Of a stretch of 64,000 nucleotides of DNA, positions 25,801 to 35,620 are shown in pieces. The position numbers and the translations under genes are program-made. The stretch spans positions 11,462,034 through 11,526,033 of the forward strand of contig JACDQD010000006.1 of NCBI GenBank assembly GCA_019843655.1, given 5' to 3'. Every line of letters begins with the position of its first letter. The stretch's first letter is position 1. This stretch comes from Lethocerus indicus. Its lineage: Eukaryota > Arthropoda > Insecta > Hemiptera > Belostomatidae. The notes below the pieces were generated by a model. That model searched no databases and was not told where the DNA came from. It was given only the letters and a program-made list of their open reading frames with translations.

Positions 25801-28800
25801 GATTAAAAGACTATTGTTTCCTTTGATTGACACGAGCATGCAATCTCTTGAACTGTCTCCTTGCGGAGCGCCATTCATTTATTCCTCTGAAATCGCCCAT
25901 TGTTTGCGTAATTGTTCTTAATCTAATAATTAACCGTTATAATAACCACCACGCTCTATTCCACCATGTTCGCCCTTCCTCGTTAAAACACAAATTTATT
26001 TAGCAGTACTATTTACTGCGGCGCTATTATTCTTCATTCCATTTACATCCCAATAATTTTACAGAAAATTAGCCCCTTTCAGTAATGCAATTAAAATCGA
26101 TTTCAACTACTTCGTATAATAATAAACAAAATAGGAACACTTTTGAACCAACATAAAGTTCGCGAGTATGAAAATGTCAATCTTGCAGGTTTTTGATCGT
26201 CTCAGAGACTCCAACGTTCTGAACAAAGTGGTAGCCGTTGCAGGAGACGTCATTGAACCGGGTTTGGGTCTGAGCAACGAAGACAAGCATAATTTGATAG
26301 CTAATGTGACCGTGGTTTTCCACTCGGCGGCCACTGTCAAATTCAACGAAACCCTGCAGGAAGCCGTCAGGCTGAATACTATGGGTACACAGGCCGTACT
26401 GGAACTGTGCAAAGAAATGTCCAAACTACAGGTAACGTTTAGTCTTTCAGTAGTAGTAGGTAGTTCAAATCTATCGTACATTTGTCTCTTAAAGAAAACA
26501 GAATTATTTAAACTGGTACGCAAAAAGTGAAGCTTTCGCTTTTAAATTATCCTACTATATTTTGAGGTTCCCATCAAAATCCTACTATAGAAAATACCAA
26601 TAATGAATAATAATGCCAAAATCGTAATATGTACGATAAATTTTGTTTCAAGAATACAAAATATGAGTACTCTTTTTTTCTAGCCATTTTCTTTAATATA
26701 CCACTAGTATTATTTTCGATTCTTTCATATTTTATGTCCGACACACGCACGATTGAACTTATATTAATTTCAGGCCTTAATTCATGTATCTACTGCTTAT
26801 TCAAATGCCCAACGCAAAGATGTAGGTGAAAAAGTCTATGAACCACCTGCAAATCCTAAAGGAATTGTGCAATGTGTGGAAAACTTATGTCCAAAGCTGG
26901 TTGAAGAGATATCAAATAAACTCATGGCACAAAACCATCCAAATACATACACTATTACTAAAAACATGGCTGAATCAATTGTGGCACAATATGGTGCAGA
27001 ACTTCCAATTGGTATTGTTCGTCCTTCAATAGGTAATACTTCAATGTTAATACAATAATATAAATATAGTTAAAATTACGCGCGAGAGCTTTAAAAGGAC
27101 AGATTAGAACTTACTTAAACCTATTTATTCCTTACAGTGACAGGAGCCTGGCAAGAACCATTCCCAGGATGGGTAGACAATGTAAGTGGAATTACAGGAA
27201 TCATGATGGAAATTGGAAGAGGAACTATTCGTTCCATAATATGTGATGACAAAAATTTAGTAGACATCATACCAGTAGACATTGTTGTTGATTCCCTTAT
27301 TGTTGCAGCATGGCACACAGCTAACTCCAGGTAGTTGCACAATTTAAATTCACTTAGTTAAATATTATTTTCAATTCAGAAATTATCAATGCTATATTAT
27401 AATAATAGCATCAAACATTGTTGAATTTTCTTTCAGGAACTCAAATGTAATAGTTTATAACTGTACATCAGGGACACTGAATCCAATTCGATGGTATCAA
27501 TTGGGTGATTTGACTCTAAAGCATTGCAAAGAGGTTCCATCAAAATATTTGCAGTGGTACCCTGGATTTACTTTCACTACAAATAGGTTCATGCACTATA
27601 TAAAGGATAACCTGTTACATTCATTTCCAGCCTTTTTGATGGATATTTTTCTGCAGTTACAAGGTTCTAAACCTATGTAAGTATTGTGACTATTTAATAA
27701 TCTGTGATTGTGTACTTAAAGGTTGTACATCACCTAATATTGGATAATCAAAAAGTATCCCAGTATGTATTGACCACCGTATCAAAAAAGGGGACGGTTT
27801 AAAATTAACCACGGGACAAATGTTTTTGATTGTGGCATTATTCACTAATGAAGAGATATTTAAGAGATCAAAATAATATACCAACTCAAGAAAGGTACCA
27901 ATATGGAGAATAAGTTCAGAACAACAGTAGATTTAGACATACATATATCCATATATAGATACGGAAACCATATATATCCATATACATCAGAATAATTGTG
28001 GCTATGTATGTATAAACCTTATTTGAAATTGAGTAATGTATATACCTTTGGAAGTTATGAATAGCATTTATAACATTATACTATATATTAATATGGATGT
28101 TTATAACGTTGTTATATTCAACAATACTATTTTCAGGCAGTTGTTATTCAATATGAAACCATGTAATTATGAGAAAATGAGTTCTAAACAATCATATCTT
28201 GATTTATTAAACAATAAAGTATTGTGGAGGTAATGTCCGTGTAAAATTTTGCACCTCAATGTAGTGGCATGAGCACGTATGGAAGGCACGTTAGCAAATA
28301 ATCACTCCTAATTGAAGATGAAAATAAATACAACTACAAAAATTAATTTTCCCTGAAATAAAATAACGCTTATACGAAGCCATTTCAAATAAATAAATTT
28401 TCATGCATTTACATATCATTTTTCATCGAACTTAACTTTCTTTTATAATTGGTGCTATATGTAGGAATTTAATAAATTTACCTGGTTAATTAATTTACTA
28501 GCTTCCGGTAATATCGCGTGATGTGGGAAGAATCTCGGTTGGCAAGGCCCGTATATTTTCACGTATTTGGAATCTACCTGAGTGGACTGCATGAAAGGGT
28601 TTTTGGCCTTTGCGCCTCAGGTGTTGCCTGCTTCTAAGCAGAAGGAAAGACTCCAGACACAGGAAAATCTCAGAGCGCCCATGCCAATAGAGATTCTTCC
28701 TACAGCTCGCAATCTTACCGGAAGCCAGTCAGTGACAATTCAAGTTCAGGTCGCGGAAAACTTCGCTCATCTAAATTTATCCTTTTTTTTCTAGCAATGT

Positions 28801-29748
28801 TTTATCATATACTGACTGTTGGTGAGGGATTAAAAAATTATTAATAATACTTATTCAATGTAAAGAAGAGTTGGACCCTGGTCCAAATCCTGGCAGTGGA
28901 ACAAATTTTCATTCAATTAAAAATTTCTATTAATTGTCAGCAGGGATCAAAAACTCCAAAACTTCTCCAAAAAAATCACTTCTGATTATTGTAAAAACAT
29001 CTTTGCACGCAATTTACACCATTTACATATCAGTACATTTATTATGTCTGTGCAACATTGCAAAATTCCCTTGAGGTAGCACATTGTACTGCATGATCAT
29101 TCAGGTGTTGATAATTGTTCTATGATAACCGGACATATACATTCATACATGAATAGCACTGAAGTTGGAAAGATTGAATGTTTTTTTAATGAATTTCAGC
29201 ATGCTAAAAATTTGTCGTCGATTTAGAGTAGCTGCTAAAACAGGAGAATTTTTTGCACTCCATGAATGGATATTTAATTGTGACAATCAAAAAGCACTTT
29301 CAGATGGTTTAACTGAAGGAGATAAAAAAATCTTCAATCCTGATATATCAAAATTAAATTGGGATGATTATATTAAAACATATCTTCTTGGTATAAGAAA
29401 ATATGTTTTAAAAGATACACCAGAAACATTACAATCAGCAAGAAGAAAACTAAGAAGGTAATACTGGACTTTATATTATTCAAACATATCAAACATCCTA
29501 TTCAAACAATATTATGATAAATACCTTAAATATTGGTTGAATTAATATTTTAGTAATGGTATTTATCAATTTAATCCCTTATTAATGTCCTTATTTAACA
29601 TTACAAACAAATACAAAATTCTAATCTTTTTATATTATAAAACCTTTAACATAGATTAAATATTATTTATTTCAGGTTATACTGGTTACAACGTATTGGA
29701 CAAATTTTCTTTCTGTTCTTAATTTACAGAATTTTTATGTGCAGATGA
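22816..29748 (+). CDS. Fatty acyl-CoA reductase (FAR-B), 7 coding exons
   Basis: Second member of the same enzyme family, predicted to convert acyl-CoA to fatty alcohol with NADPH. Coding exons: 22816-23034, 26189-26431, 26774-27032, 27138-27330, 27437-27676, 29200-29457, 29676-29748. These total 1485 bp and 494 aa, typical for insect FARs. Motifs: TGATGFVG at residues 26-33, VVFHSAAT in exon 2, HVSTAYS at 158-164, catalytic YTITK (Y213, K217), [17 protein letters not shown]. The C-terminal FAR domain ends in the hydrophobic tail [14 protein letters not shown]. Intron positions and phases match FAR-A, except that the FAR-A phase-2 intron after residue 221 is absent and exon 3 is the fused equivalent. 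The ATG at 22816 follows an 8-codon upstream frame (22754-22777, stop included). A possible in-frame cassette exon lies at 28137-28229. Exons 1-2 are CpG-rich and later exons AT-rich. Confidence 0.95.
25365..25400 (-). repeat. Partial copy of the hammerhead-like module
   Basis: On the minus strand: a small hairpin GGTGAACCACC, then GAAAACCGGTCTAGC, matching the 3' half of the module. The CTGANGA block is replaced by unrelated sequence. It lies in a FAR-B intron. Confidence 0.35.
25509..25545 (+). repeat. Decayed copy of the hammerhead-like module
   Basis: GCTACTGGCGGTGGCGA followed after a short gap by GTGGTCTAGA. It has the same spacing as the intact copies but substitutions in both core blocks. 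It is followed by a GACCAAGATGGC segment of a type seen after several copies. Confidence 0.35.
28137..28229 (+). other. Possible cassette exon of FAR-B (31 codons)
   Basis: Preceded by acceptor TATTTTCAG and followed by donor GTAATG. The 93-bp segment is phase 2 at both ends, so it can be inserted between exons 5 and 6 of FAR-B without breaking the frame, and it is open in that frame throughout. It would add 31 residues just upstream of the C-terminal FAR domain. Family proteins join directly there, and the added residues match nothing I know, so the main transcript probably skips it. Chance is a real alternative. Confidence 0.3.
28490..28800. repeat. CpG-richer insertion-like block in a FAR-B intron
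   Basis: A roughly 300-bp block with more GC and CpG than the AT-rich intron around it. Its first part (28503-28551) resembles 37755-37805, sharing GTGGGAAGAA, a following CTCG and neighbouring bases. It is probably a small interspersed repeat; family unknown. Confidence 0.35.
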
Positions 29749-31276
29749 TGGTTACTAATGTTGATTGGTAGGTGGAAAATGATTGTGAATTTGCCTTATT
29801 AATCTTACAAAAGAGATTCATATAATAAAATATAATACATTTATTTTAACATAAAAGTCATACAAAGGCTCAAAATATTGTTTTATTAACAAGGAAAGGA
29901 GATGTTTAACAAGTGCCTTAGTCATTTCTAAAACAAATTAATTAAAAATATTAATAAATTACAGGGGGATTCTGTTTTGTATATTTAGTGTATATAAATA
30001 ATTTAAATATACAATGATATTTTCATGGTCTTAATATTGTAATCTATATATTATTTACTTATGCGTAAGATTGGAAACAACTAGCTAAGGTAATTTAAGT
30101 AGTTATTTGCTGAAGAACATGTATAGAAAATACAATTTAAAAATAATTTTACTATTGGTTATTATCTATAATAAATAAAATTTGATTAATGAATGTTTAA
30201 AATTAAGTTAAGCATCATGATACATGAAGAAAAAAGTGAGTATTTTAAGGGGTAATTAAAATCAATTTAATGTTGCCCGGCCACATTTGACAAAATAATA
30301 ATAGTTCTTGGTTGTTACATGTTATGAGACCACTATATTAGATCACAGAATTCATTTGCACAAGTATGTTGTGCTCCTTAAATAATAAACTTATGTATTT
30401 ATCCATTTGATTAATATTGATCAAATTTATTTTGTATTACTCTTAGGTTAATAGAGTAATACTATTAATAAATATTCTTGAACATAAATTTGGAGGAAGT
30501 TATATTCTAAATATATTAGCTCAAGGAGTTAAATTTTGGTCAGCCATTAACTTTGTGTGAATAAATTGCTATGCAGTTAGAGTAGATATACAGTACTGTT
30601 TCACAGTATTATAGAGTAATAATATTGTTGATTGGTATGAAAATAATGTATATATTATAATTTATATAGTTTTTGAACTGTTATGGTCAAATTTATGCAC
30701 TGCAGCTGTAGAAACATTTATTGTATTCCAATGTATGTTGAAAATATATATATATAAATTTGTGTGTGTGTGTTTAGTTTAAGCTAATTTATTACAATAT
30801 TAAATTATATAATATTATATTCATTAAATTTTAAATTTTGAATTTGATAGATAATGGTAGGAATTATTTAGACAGAAATTTGTAATTTTTGTTAAACCCT
30901 AATTTGTTTATATAAAATGTGTAAATGTTTATTATAGAATAGAATATTATTTACTTTTGCTAAATGTGCATGAATTACAATGGTATTTGAAGTCTGTGAA
31001 ATCTTATATTTACATTTGAAATTTGTATTTAGTATGACAAATTATTTTATTTCAAACTATGTTCTAATTATAATAAAAATTCTAATCTTTAATTTCAGTA
31101 TTTTATTAAAAATATCTAGATATCTGCTTCACAAAAACCTGGTATAGATAGTATTGTACAGGTAGATATTAAAATGAAGTTATTGTGTATAATGCTATGA
31201 AGTTATTTACTACTATAATATTAGCAAACTGTTACTACTGCCACTAATTGATGATAAACAAACAAATAAGTATATA
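29749..31276 (+). other. AT-rich 3' flank of FAR-B
   Basis: Only a handful of CpGs in about 1.5 kb by eye, many AATAAA-like signals, and a short (TG)n run near 30760. Probably 3' UTR plus downstream transcribed DNA. An acceptor-like TTTCAG before 31099 opens a short frame in phase with FAR-B exon 6, which could be an alternative last exon but has no family support. Confidence 0.45.
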
Positions 31277-31364
31277 GTTTAACATACCTGTTTTGTGGTC
31301 TGCGAGGGGTTAGAATACCGTAGGTTTGTGGTGTTTCTGTCTCCTCTCGCTGGTTTGGTCTTTT

Positions 31365-31401
31365 GCTAGACCGGTTTCGGCTGCTCGCCATCTTCAGTAG
31401 C
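31365..31401 (-). ncRNA. Hammerhead-ribozyme-like motif in left arm
   Basis: Minus strand: GCTA, CTGAAGA, TGGC-GAGCA-GCC as stem-loop II with an unpaired T, GAAA, CCGGTC, TAGC. Stem I, both core blocks, the GTC triplet and the self-complementary ACCGGT are all intact. Confidence 0.5.
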
Positions 31402-31826
31402 GGTGTTAGTCACTGTTGGCATTTTGGATGTTTTTCGAGCATCCTCACTGCACTGTCACTTTCACTTGTACTGTAGTGTTTGTCAAGTTATTACACCCAG
31501 GCAACAAACGGAAAGAAATGGACATAATAGAGAACCTAGAGATATTCAAACACAAGCAAAACATAATTATAAACGAAAAGGTTAATTCACAGAGCGACGC
31601 CATATTTGCCACGATCACCACCATAAACACCCCCTTCATGTCAGATAATCTGACTTACACTTAAGCGGATTAAAAAAATCCCACCCTCCCCTCAAGACAA
31701 ACATAATTCCCGAATAACACAATAACAAGATATATATACAACTGACAAACACTACAGTACAAGTGAAAGTGACAGTGCAGTGAGGATGCCCGAAAAACAT
31801 CCAAAGTGCCAACAGTGACTAACACC

Positions 31827-31863
31827 ACTACTGAAGATGGCGAGCAGCCGAAACCGGTCTAGC
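31827..31863 (+). ncRNA. Hammerhead-ribozyme-like motif in right arm
   Basis: Plus strand copy, identical to the left-arm motif except that GCTA has become ACTA. This breaks one of the four stem I pairs. The core blocks CTGAAGA and GAAA and the CCGGTC segment are intact. Confidence 0.45.
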
Positions 31864-31915
31864 AAAAGACCAAACCAGCGAGAGGAGACAGAAACACCAC
31901 AAACCTACGAAATAA

Positions 31916-31916
<1 letters not shown>

Positions 31917-31970
<54 letters not shown>
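31917..31970. repeat. (TA)27 microsatellite
   Basis: 54 bp of pure TA dinucleotide, starting 7 bp beyond the right arm of the fold-back element. Confidence 0.97.
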
Positions 31971-31977
<7 letters not shown>

Positions 31978-32265
31978 ATGGCAGGGCATACATTTCAAAA
32001 GGTGTGACTTTATTTTCAATGATAGACCTTATTTATTTTTAAAAGAATTATTTAGCTTGATGAATAATTCAGTTCAGATAAGGAATACAAATTACTATAA
32101 AATTTTGTAAAATGACTAAGTTGACACTATATTTCATTGTTTCCAGCTTCAAAAATCTCATCCAGATCAACTGAACAATTTGGCCATTGCGCCATATCGG
32201 TCAAATAGATGGTCTGAAATTAAAAAAACGACTTCTATTAATATTTTCCATTTTCATATTTTCAG

Positions 32266-32499
32266 TACGCTCAAGTTTGTGTGACTTACTTTGGGATGGT
32301 CGTAACACGTTTTGCTTCTCCTTCCTGGAGTGCGATAATGACATTTGCAGCAAATTATCATTCCTTTTTCTCTCAGGCATATGCAGTTTTTGTTGATGAA
32401 GTACTTGTTCAACCTATTCTGCAAATTACTTTCTCTATAATGACTTTTCTGGCCCATTTTCCACAAATTTATTTTGGAGAAAAATTGCTAACAATGTAA
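32266..32499 (+). other. Unassigned open frame after a splice acceptor
   Basis: Open for 77 codons to a stop at 32497-32499, directly after an acceptor-like TATTTTCAG ending at 32265, with no in-frame ATG near its start. The peptide is hydrophobic and aromatic-rich and matches no family I know. It is not in phase with FAR-B exon 6, so it is not a simple alternative FAR-B end. It could be the last exon of another transcript or chance. Confidence 0.2.
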
Positions 32500-34596
32500 T
32501 CACACTTTGTAATTCTTGTGTGTGATAAAAATATATGTTCAAATTCAGTCAGTTGTACCTATGTGCACTGCAATACACATTTTTGTCAAATTATCTAGAA
32601 ATAAATTTTCCAGAATTATAAAACAATGATAATTTAATAAAATTAGACATAAGTATATATAAAATACGTTTTAATGATATTTATAAAATGTTAAATTATT
32701 TTTTATATAATTCCATACTCGATTACAATATCATTTCATCGGTTAAAATTTACTCTAGCGGCCCCTATATATTCGATATATCGATATCGAAGCTAATAAT
32801 GAAATAGTGGAAATATTTGGCAATAAGGCAGTTTTTCATCATCGGTTAAACAAATCTGTGATACAAAAAATATTTGTTGAATTTATTTCATGTAGATCTG
32901 TGATTATTATTAGATTATCATAAAAGTATATGGAATAATTGAGGAAATACGTTTTCTTTTCGCAGGTGCGATATTTTATGTTATGTTCAACATGTAAGTT
33001 ATGTATATTTAACATGACTGGTTATTGTAGAATTTATTTCTTGCAGTTCGATATATACATAACTTATTATTAAACATATTTCTACTACTACAATTTTGTG
33101 AATTATATTTAATGACAGTGCGTTTTGATAACTGCACCTTGTACTTTTTATGGAGAATCTACCCATTGATGGTACTCCTGCTCCTGGTCTTACTATGCAG
33201 TGAGGAAATCACGTGACATTTCCGCTTAAGGCGGGGCTCGGAATTTTCTGGAATGGGGCTTGTGTGACCATCCATGGGGTTTCATGCGCTTGCTTTACGT
33301 ATTCAGCCCATTCACAAATTTCGCATTGTTTTATGACCTCCCACAGTTCACGGTATATTGATCCAATAGTGCTTTCTCTTTAAATATTCCATCTCTTCGT
33401 GCTTCTATGGTTCGTTTTCCCGACGTGAAACGCTCTAATGATCTCTCGCTGACGGTTTTCTTCTCCCTACCGTTTTCCCCTCAGTAGAGGCTGTCATCAA
33501 CCCCTCTTCTAACGCGGGTGAGCCGGGACGATCCTTTTGACTTGGTGCCATGCGTGTTTTGTAACCCGAAGAAAGAGGAGTAGCGTTTCTTTGCGTATCC
33601 TGACAAGGATGATTTTTTCGGTTATTTTCGGCTAGAAGAAGCTTTATTTTCGATAAATTATACAAAACAACGACATTTAAAAGGAGAAATCCTTGCCCCT
33701 GTTTTAACATACAACGTTTTGAAAATGAAACATAACATAATTGTAAGCAAGGATTCTTTGATACAATTAAAATCATAAGGATATATCATACGCTGTAAAT
33801 GCTTTAACGAATTAAATTAAAAAATTTTCTTTATAAAGTGAAATTCATTTTATATAATCCAGTACGGTTAGGGCGGTTTCCTGCACTGACTTTTCAACTT
33901 TCACTGCAACACGGTCCTGTCCGCACATCTGTGCTGTGGTTCTTGTGTACTTCTCTCTTCAAGCAGATTTCACTTTCCTTGAATGGCCAATACTTACGTT
34001 AACGAACTATTTCAGGGAATGGATCTTTCAGGACAAAAACTACAGGTTTTCACTTTTACACAGATAAATAAAAAACAACTTCGCTCAGAAACAACAGGGA
34101 TTTAGGGTACTGCGATGGTAAACACCTCAGGGCTACCGTCCCTAAGAAGTTCTGGCCCAGGAGACGACAGGTGCCCAATTGGAAATTGCGTCTCATAAAT
34201 ATGCGGTCGTGTGGTACTAACTTAAAGTCAAGAGCACTAGCCTAATTGAAGGGAATGAATAGAATATAGAATTAGAACGTTCAGTAGGACGAAGACATTC
34301 GCAAAGTATACTGTAAATGAACAATACTAAATTCACACATTAAATAACAATTTCTATTCTTTTTATCCCGAGTTCTCAAGGTCAGAACGGATGAAAATAG
34401 CAGGTTTTCAGCATTTAAAATAACATTAGGTGATTTGGCTTTATGATTGAGTGGTCCGGCATGCGTAGGTTGGAGCGCTAATCTACAGTCGGAATAAGAC
34501 TATCACGAGAGCGGAGGCCGAAAATCACAAGGACGATTTTTTTTCGGCAATATTAAATTACTGTACTTGATTTACAAGTAACGCTCATTAGTTAAT
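32500..34596. other. Non-coding stretch crossing a composition boundary
   Basis: AT-rich and CpG-poor to about 33.15 kb, then CpG-rich background. The longest frame, 113 codons on the minus strand at 33435-33776, has an Arg/Pro/Ser-rich tail and no recognisable domain. I do not call a gene. Confidence 0.4.
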
Positions 34597-34632
34597 CGAA
34601 TCGGTTTCGGCCTCTCTCTCGTCTGTAGAATT
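34597..34632 (-). repeat. Decayed copy of the hammerhead-like module
   Basis: On the minus strand: CTACAGACGAGAG, then AGGCCGAAACCGATT. The GGCCGAAACCG block and overall spacing match the intact copies; the CTGANGA core is lost. Confidence 0.3.
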
Positions 34633-34805
34633 CCATTCAGACCACCCATTTCCCACCTTTTTATATTCAGGGCCACACTCAACTCTTTGTCAAGTGCAAC
34701 TTCCTTTAATCCTAGAGTTCTAAGCGCTACTTTTGTTCCATCTTAAATTGTAGGTAATGAATTTAATCTAATTTATACAGGAATTTCAATACATATTTAA
34801 ACGGA

Positions 34806-35620
34806 CGAGACGCTAGCACTACCTTGAGGGTGTTGCGGCAATGTACCGAACTAACGTTCGTTGGGTGCACGAGCACCGAGACGCTAGCGCCACCTTGAGG
34901 GTGTTGCGACAATGTACCGAACTAAAGTTCGTTCGGTGCACGGGGATCAAGACGCTGACGCCCCCTGAGGGTGTTGCGGCAATGTACCGAACTAACGTTC
35001 GTTGGGTGCACGAGCACCGAGACGCTAGCGCCACCTTGAGGGTGTTGCGACAATGTACCGAACTAAAGTTCGTTGGGTGCACGGGGATCAAGGCGCTGAC
35101 GCCCCCTGAGGGTGTTGCGGCAATGTACCGAACTAACGTTCGTTGGGTGCACGAGCACCGAGACGCTAGCGCCACCTTGAGGGTGTTGCGACAATGTACC
35201 GAACTAAAGTTCGTTCGGTGCACGGGGATCAAGGCGCTGACGCCCCCTGAGGGTGTTGCGGCAATGTACCGAACTAACGTTCGTTGGGTGCACGAGCACC
35301 GAGACGCTAGCGCCACCTTGAGGGTGTTGCGACAATGTACCGAACTAAAGTTCGTTGGGTGGACGGGGATCAAGGCGCTGACGCCCCCTGAGGGTGTTGC
35401 GGCAATGTACCGAACTAACGTTCGTTGGGTGCACGAGCACCGAGACGCTAGCGCCACCTTGAGGGTGTTGCGACAATGTACCGAACTAAAAAAAGCTCGT
35501 TGGTGGACGGGGATCAAGGCGCTGACGCCCCCTAAGGCTGTTGCGGCAATGTACCGAACTAACGTTCGTTGGGTGCACGAGCACCGAGACGTTGGCACCC
35601 CTTGACGGGGTTGCAAAAAA
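34806..35620. repeat. Higher-order tandem array, 141-bp unit made of two ~70-bp monomers
   Basis: The anchor ATGTACCGAACTAACG starts at 34841, 34982, 35123, 35264, 35405 and 35549. The period is 141 bp four times and then 144. Within each unit a second monomer has ATGTACCGAACTAAAG, offset by 71 and then 70 bp. Monomers differ in consistent ways (GCACGAGCACCGAG versus GCACGGGGATCAAG), so this is a true A-B higher-order repeat. The last unit carries a small insertion and more changes. Short dyads recur (CGCTAGCG, GTGC-ACGA-GCAC). Because 141 is divisible by 3, long frames stay open on both strands (34841-35605 plus, 34819-35637 minus). These are by-products of the repeat and not genes. Confidence 0.95.

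Larger units (their letters stand above)
31277..31909. mobile_element. Fold-back MITE-like transposon with near-identical long inverted arms
   Basis: The left arm 31319-31484 and right arm 31744-31909 are inverted copies of about 166 bp each with no length difference. In the stretch I aligned by eye (about 50 bp) there are 3 mismatches. The left side also carries an outer 42 bp (31277-31318) that is shared with the copy at 17007 but missing from the right end. The right end instead abuts a (TA)27 run. The roughly 260-bp middle encodes nothing recognisable, so the element is non-autonomous. Each arm holds one hammerhead-like motif in opposite orientation. Confidence 0.8.

Noticed and set aside
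32254..32466. Minus-strand cysteine-rich frame resembling a transposase zinc-binding tail
   Set aside because: The cysteine spacing does not fit any DDE-transposase tail I could name, and no catalytic domain lies nearby. The opposite strand is also open.
33435..33776. 113-codon minus-strand frame with Arg/Pro/Ser-rich tail
   Set aside because: Spans the edge of a composition change, with no recognisable domain or conserved motif; kept only as a note in the intergenic entry.
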